A stretch of DNA of 9,240 nucleotides, taken from positions 1 to 9,240 of the forward strand of contig DKJQ01000397.1 of assembly GCA_002454845.1 (NCBI GenBank), given 5' to 3'. Below the pieces are notes generated by a model. The model was not told the DNA's origin. It made no database searches and saw only the letters and a list, made by a program, of their open reading frames with translations. The stretch is from Ignavibacteria bacterium UBA6688. GTDB taxonomy: Bacteria; Bacteroidota; Ignavibacteria; UBA10030. The position numbers and the translations under genes were made by a program. Shown one piece after another: positions 6,194 through 9,240 of this stretch (the first letter of the stretch is position 1; the number at the start of each line of letters is the position of its first letter).

Positions 6194-6943
6194 TCAGCAA
6201 AACACCTTGGTGAGGATCGAGAAGTATTTCCTCGGTCCGAGAATATCGGCAACCTGTCTAAGCATCTCGCCTCCGTCGGCCAGCGTGGGACCGACTGCCG
6301 GCCTTTCTTTGAACAAGGCCTGATGGAGTAACTCCTTCAGCCGTTCCTCGTCACGATTGAAGCGTTCTGCCGCTTGGCCGTCGTTGAGCAGGGCTTCCAT
6401 CTCATCGACGTTTCCCTCCACACTCAGGTCGAACAACCAACCCTGATCGTACGGATGTTGCTCAAGCTTGTGCGGCTTTTCCGTCAGGAGCGAATTCACG
6501 GCCCAGACCTTGCCGGCGAGGGGGGATGACACAGGAAATGTCCCCCCTTCGGTGATGATCCAGAGGCAGATCTGATCCTTCGCTACACGTTCTCCAACCG
6601 AAGGAAATGCTACCGCCTTCGGCGCCAAGAGAGCCCTCGCCAATCCCGGTTCAATCCCAACCCGCACGAGGGACTCGGAGCGACGGCGGATCCAGCAATG
6701 CCCGAGACTGTAGGAGTAATCGTTGCGAAGGTCTGTGAGACCGCTGCTCTTCTGCTCCGCATGGACCGCCGAGCTCCGGCCCGCCTGGTAGTGTTTCCGC
6801 ATCGCCGCGTCGAGAGGGCAATTATCACAGTCGAGGCCCCGGTCACAGAGTTGGTAGGACAGGATCCCGGCCGTCATCCACACGCAACGCTGTTCGTTCG
6901 GGGGGACGACCGAATGTTCTGAATGCCCGGAGGAATTATTCAT
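6194..6943 (-). CDS. Glycine-cleavage-H-like protein with cysteine-rich N-terminus, lipoyl lysine missing
   Basis: This 249-residue, probably cytoplasmic protein belongs to a GcvH-domain group that is not the normal glycine cleavage carrier. Residues about 1-60 carry a cysteine cluster C20-x12-C33-x5-C39-x2-C42-P-L-D, possibly a metal or Fe-S site. Residues about 80-172 match the H-protein fold: GHCWIR (81-86), VRVGIEPGLAR (93-103), PSVGERV (114-120), SPLAGKVWAVN (140-150), and HPYDQGWLFDL (163-173). Where true GcvH has ESVKA with the lipoylated lysine, this protein has TEGGT (131-135), with a glycine in the lysine position, so lipoylation is not expected. The C-terminal part (about 175-249) is charged and helical. 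GGAGAAGG precedes the ATG. It follows the NrfD-like gene after 31 bases and is the last gene of its operon, so a role linked to that redox complex is likely but unknown. Confidence 0.82.
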   Translation of the reverse strand: MNNSSGHSEHSVVPPNEQRCVWMTAGILSYQLCDRGLDCDNCPLDAAMRKHYQAGRSSAVHAEQKSSGLTDLRNDYSYSLGHCWIRRRSESLVRVGIEPGLARALLAPKAVAFPSVGERVAKDQICLWIITEGGTFPVSSPLAGKVWAVNSLLTEKPHKLEQHPYDQGWLFDLSVEGNVDEMEALLNDGQAAERFNRDEERLKELLHQALFKERPAVGPTLADGGEMLRQVADILGPRKYFSILTKVFC

Positions 6944-6974
6944 GTCACCTTCTCCTTCCTAGTCCGCCGCCGTT

Positions 6975-8156
6975 CTACCGCTGCTCCGATGCGATCTGCA
7001 GATCTCTGGTCCATTCGTCCACACGCGGGAGAGTTTCCCGGTGTTCCGAATGGGTGAAAATCGGGAGATACTTTACTGCCAGCGCAAACGCCACGAATCC
7101 GAACGCCACGATGGAGAATGTCACCGCAAGCTCCATCCATGACGGGAAGTAACCCTTCCCCGCCCACCCTTCAAAACCGGTGATCGAAGTATTCATCCGG
7201 TTGAGGATGAACCCAACCACGATCATCATGGCACCCGCAAAGAGCCCGTTGTAGCTTTCCCGCATCTTGCGCCGGGCAAGGAGGATCATGGGAGCAAACA
7301 CCCCCACAACCATCTCCAGCCAGTAAAGGTACGTCTCCAACCGTGGGACGAAGAGGAGACTCAGGGCTTTCCGCTCGATCAGGTCGACAGTCTTCAGCGA
7401 AAGATACACCCCCAGCATCACGACGCCGATCCGGGCGATATCCGCCAGGAGGTCCATCTCCAGCCCCTTGTTGAATGCCCTCGCGCTCAGGAACGATTCC
7501 ACGATAACCATCGCGCACCCAACGGCGATTGCCGAAACGTAGAAGAAGAGCGGGAGATAGGCTGAGTACCACAAGCCATAGAGTTTATCCGGAGCAATGA
7601 GATAGATCGACCCGAGGGAGGATTGGTGGAGCGTAGAGAGCAGGATGCCCACGATCACCAGGGGGATCATTATTTTCTTGATAAGCTTGATCGTCTTTGT
7701 CAGTTTGAATTTTTCCAGCACCACCGGGGAAAATTCCAGGGCCAGGACCGTTGTGTACAGCATCACGCACCAGGCAACCTCGAACATCACGGACCGGGGG
7801 TTCCACATGATGATGGCGTGCCAGATTTGAAGAGGCCTGCCAAGATCGTACATCAATCCAAAGATCACCAGGGTATAGCCGAGGAACGCCGTGAGAATGG
7901 CCGGCCGGACGATCGGTTCAAACCGCTTGAGGTTGAAGATGTGGACCATCCCGGCGATCGTGAAACCGCCGGCGGCAAGTCCCACACCGGTGATCACATC
8001 GAACCCGATCCAAAGGCCCCACGGGAAATCGTCACTCAGGTTTGTCGAGGCGCCCAATCCCTCTGTGAACCGAACGAACGTGGCGTAGATCCCGGCAGCA
8101 AAGATCAACCCGGCCGTCGCTTTCCAGAATGTTATTTTTGAGAGAAACTGTTTCAT
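6975..8156 (-). CDS. HybB/NrfD-family integral membrane quinone-interacting subunit
   Basis: This 393-residue polytopic membrane protein has about ten hydrophobic segments, roughly at 10-30, 47-72, 85-105, 122-145, 160-178, 195-222, 238-258, 275-296, 304-320 and 340-362. The family exchanges electrons between a partner iron-sulfur protein and membrane quinone. Features like HybB include FPWGLWIGFDV (44-54), a glycine-rich AAGGF, and HQSSLGSIY (177-185). The length is very close to E. coli HybB. No heme ligands are expected in this family. It starts 11 bases after the HybA-like gene, and AAAGGGAAG lies before the ATG. No hydrogenase subunit is visible in the window, so calling it a hydrogenase component would be unsafe; it may belong to another quinone-linked oxidoreductase. 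Confidence 0.92.
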   Translation of the reverse strand: MKQFLSKITFWKATAGLIFAAGIYATFVRFTEGLGASTNLSDDFPWGLWIGFDVITGVGLAAGGFTIAGMVHIFNLKRFEPIVRPAILTAFLGYTLVIFGLMYDLGRPLQIWHAIIMWNPRSVMFEVAWCVMLYTTVLALEFSPVVLEKFKLTKTIKLIKKIMIPLVIVGILLSTLHQSSLGSIYLIAPDKLYGLWYSAYLPLFFYVSAIAVGCAMVIVESFLSARAFNKGLEMDLLADIARIGVVMLGVYLSLKTVDLIERKALSLLFVPRLETYLYWLEMVVGVFAPMILLARRKMRESYNGLFAGAMMIVVGFILNRMNTSITGFEGWAGKGYFPSWMELAVTFSIVAFGFVAFALAVKYLPIFTHSEHRETLPRVDEWTRDLQIASEQR

Positions 8157-8167
8157 CGTTCTTCCCT

Positions 8168-8950
8168 TTATTGGTTCAAGGTGTCGTGACCGTTCGAACG
8201 GTCGTCCATTTCTTTCAGCTTCGCTTCATACTTCTGGACCTCCGTGCGGCGGTTGGTAATCCACCAGACTCCATACAGGAACACACCACCGACGGCAACG
8301 ACGGTCGGGATCTTTGAAAGAGCGTTCCACGTCAGCGTCGGAAGCGGGAGCTTCGAGAGGTTGGTCCTGAACCCGAGCTGCTCGAACGGAACGTTGCTGA
8401 TGTAAAGAATCGAGGTTCCGCCTACTTCCTCCACCCCGTAAACTTTGTTGACATACTTTTCGGGTTCCGCAGCGATGCGCTCATGCGCTTCACGGATCAG
8501 TTCATCCCGCTCGCCAAACTTGGTCGCCCCGGTGGGGCAGGCCTCGGCACAAGCCGGCTGGAGTCCTTTTTCCAGTCTGCCGGCGCAGAACTTGCACTTT
8601 TGGACGCGTGGGTAATTGTCTGCCCATTCGTACCGCGGTACCTGGAACGGGCAGGCCTGCATGCAGTACCGGCAGCCGATGCACTTGTCCGCGTCATAGA
8701 GAACCGGACCGGCCTCGGTCTTTGTAAACGCCCCGACGGGGCATACCGAGACGCAGGTCGGATCGACGCAGTGCTGGCACATCCGCCGGACATACGTCCC
8801 GTCGTACTCGTTCAACACGGTGTAGGCAGTCGGCGACAGGATGTGTTCTTCAGTATCTGCAAGACCGTTTTCCTCCTTGCAGGCCACCTGACATGCGTTG
8901 CAGCCGACACAGAGGGTGATATCGATTAACATCGCTTTCTTGGTAATCAT
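8168..8950 (-). CDS. HybA-like ferredoxin subunit with four [4Fe-4S] clusters and C-terminal membrane anchor
   Basis: This 260-residue electron-transfer subunit is a partner of the adjacent NrfD-like protein. Sixteen cysteines form four cluster motifs: C14/C17/C20/C24, C58/C61/C66/C70, C90/C93/C96/C100 and C119/C122/C134/C138, the last having the longer gap typical of DmsB/HybA/NrfC proteins. A single hydrophobic helix at about 214-232 would anchor it in the membrane. No twin-arginine signal is present; the first cluster begins at residue 14, unlike E. coli HybA. The positive residues NRR just after the helix complicate the topology prediction. GGGAG lies 6 bases before the ATG. The gene is 18 bases after an incomplete upstream gene and probably co-transcribed with it. 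Confidence 0.92.
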   Translation of the reverse strand: MITKKAMLIDITLCVGCNACQVACKEENGLADTEEHILSPTAYTVLNEYDGTYVRRMCQHCVDPTCVSVCPVGAFTKTEAGPVLYDADKCIGCRYCMQACPFQVPRYEWADNYPRVQKCKFCAGRLEKGLQPACAEACPTGATKFGERDELIREAHERIAAEPEKYVNKVYGVEEVGGTSILYISNVPFEQLGFRTNLSKLPLPTLTWNALSKIPTVVAVGGVFLYGVWWITNRRTEVQKYEAKLKEMDDRSNGHDTLNQ

Positions 8951-8968
8951 TATATTCTCCCAGTTCGG

Positions 8969-9240
8969 CTACTGAATTTCAAGAAACGTTTGTTCGAATT
9001 TTTTCCATACTGCCTCATCCATGCTTTTGAGCGCTCCCGATACCGGGGCTCCTCCATCCTGCAACAATGCCGGGAGGACATCGGAGTTCGTCCCTACCCC
9101 CGCGAACACATCGCGCAGGCGGCCAAACTCGGTGCGCATCCAACTGCGGGTCTCCTCTCCCAACAGCATCGATTTGAGATCTGACGACTTCTGCGGTTTG
9201 ATCGCGTACGCCCACCCGTCGGAGAACAACTGGTCCTTCA
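8969..9240 (-). CDS. C-terminal part of an unrecognised protein, cut by the window edge
   Basis: An open frame runs from the right edge to a TAG stop and gives about 90 C-terminal residues; the true start is outside the window. A TTG at 9229 could be read as a start, but in-frame codons continue upstream (...KDQLFSDGWAYAI), so the gene is treated as partial. The visible part is soluble, mixed-charge and probably helical, with SWMRTEFGRLRDVFAGVG and a tail DEAVWKKFEQTFLEIQ. It contains no cysteines, no heme motif and no hydrophobic helix. It does not resemble the C-terminus of a hydrogenase small subunit, which would carry Fe-S cysteines. Its position before a HybA-like ferredoxin suggests an operon partner; the function is unknown. 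Confidence 0.7.
   Translation of the reverse strand, partial: KDQLFSDGWAYAIKPQKSSDLKSMLLGEETRSWMRTEFGRLRDVFAGVGTNSDVLPALLQDGGAPVSGALKSMDEAVWKKFEQTFLEIQ

Noticed and set aside
6194..6943. Annotation as functional glycine cleavage H protein
   Set aside because: The lipoyl-accepting lysine is replaced by glycine, the protein is nearly twice the usual length, and no gcvT or gcvP is nearby.
6940..7167. Minus-strand frame of 75 codons overlapping the 3' end of the NrfD-like gene
   Set aside because: It lies within a well-supported coding region in another frame and no motif is seen.
7623..8141. Plus-strand frame of 172 codons opposite the NrfD-like gene
   Set aside because: It is very rich in charged residues and mirrors the membrane protein codons; there is no family resemblance and no promoter.
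8483..8929. Plus-strand frame of 148 codons opposite the HybA-like gene
   Set aside because: It is antisense to four intact cluster motifs and has no independent support.
6975..8950. Annotation as hydrogenase-2 subunits HybA and HybB proper
   Set aside because: No large or small hydrogenase subunit is seen, the ferredoxin lacks a Tat signal, and NrfD/HybB families serve many different complexes.
1..9240. Mobile elements, CRISPR arrays, tRNA or rRNA genes
   Set aside because: No regularly spaced repeats, transposase or integrase frames, tRNA-like cloverleaf or rRNA stretches were recognised when reading the window; genes are compact, co-directional and of similar composition.

Overview
The window comes from a bacterium with about 55% GC or slightly more. 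It encodes an enhancer-dependent sigma-54 regulator and a periplasmic c-type heme sensor, which implies cytochrome c maturation. It also encodes membrane and soluble iron-sulfur redox proteins and an oxygen-sensitive class of 2-oxoacid:ferredoxin oxidoreductase. Together these suggest a diderm anaerobe or facultative anaerobe. The exact phylum cannot be read from the sequence; Desulfobacterota, Nitrospirota, Zixibacteria or Ignavibacteria-like lineages would all fit.

All genes lie on the minus strand, so transcription runs from high to low coordinates. Three units can be separated. Unit A (9240 to 6194) holds the 3' end of an unrecognised gene, a HybA-like four-cluster ferredoxin, a HybB/NrfD-type quinone-interacting membrane protein, and a glycine-cleavage-H-like protein that lacks the lipoyl lysine. 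It ends at a rho-independent terminator at 6067-6098. Unit B (5986 to 2419) holds a sensor histidine kinase with two c-type heme motifs, its NtrC-type response regulator, and an archaemetzincin-family zinc metallopeptidase. The three are joined by two 4-base stop/start overlaps. Unit C (2267 to 42) holds the ferredoxin-like delta, the alpha and the TPP-binding beta subunits of a 2-oxoacid (probably 2-oxoisovalerate-type) ferredoxin oxidoreductase. A gamma subunit is not seen and may lie beyond the left edge.

The most informative signals lie between the genes. A near-consensus sigma-54 promoter, TGGCATATATCTTGCT, sits at 2307-2322 just before unit C. A long inverted repeat at 2374-2415 lies about 80-120 bases upstream of its predicted start point, the usual place for an enhancer-binding site. 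A second sigma-54 promoter, TGGCACGATTTCTGCC, sits at 6012-6027 just before the heme sensor kinase. The simplest reading is a redox- or ligand-sensing two-component system that may activate its own operon and the neighbouring ferredoxin-dependent oxidoreductase operon. This is an inference from position and motif. The archaemetzincin embedded in the regulatory operon is the least expected member.
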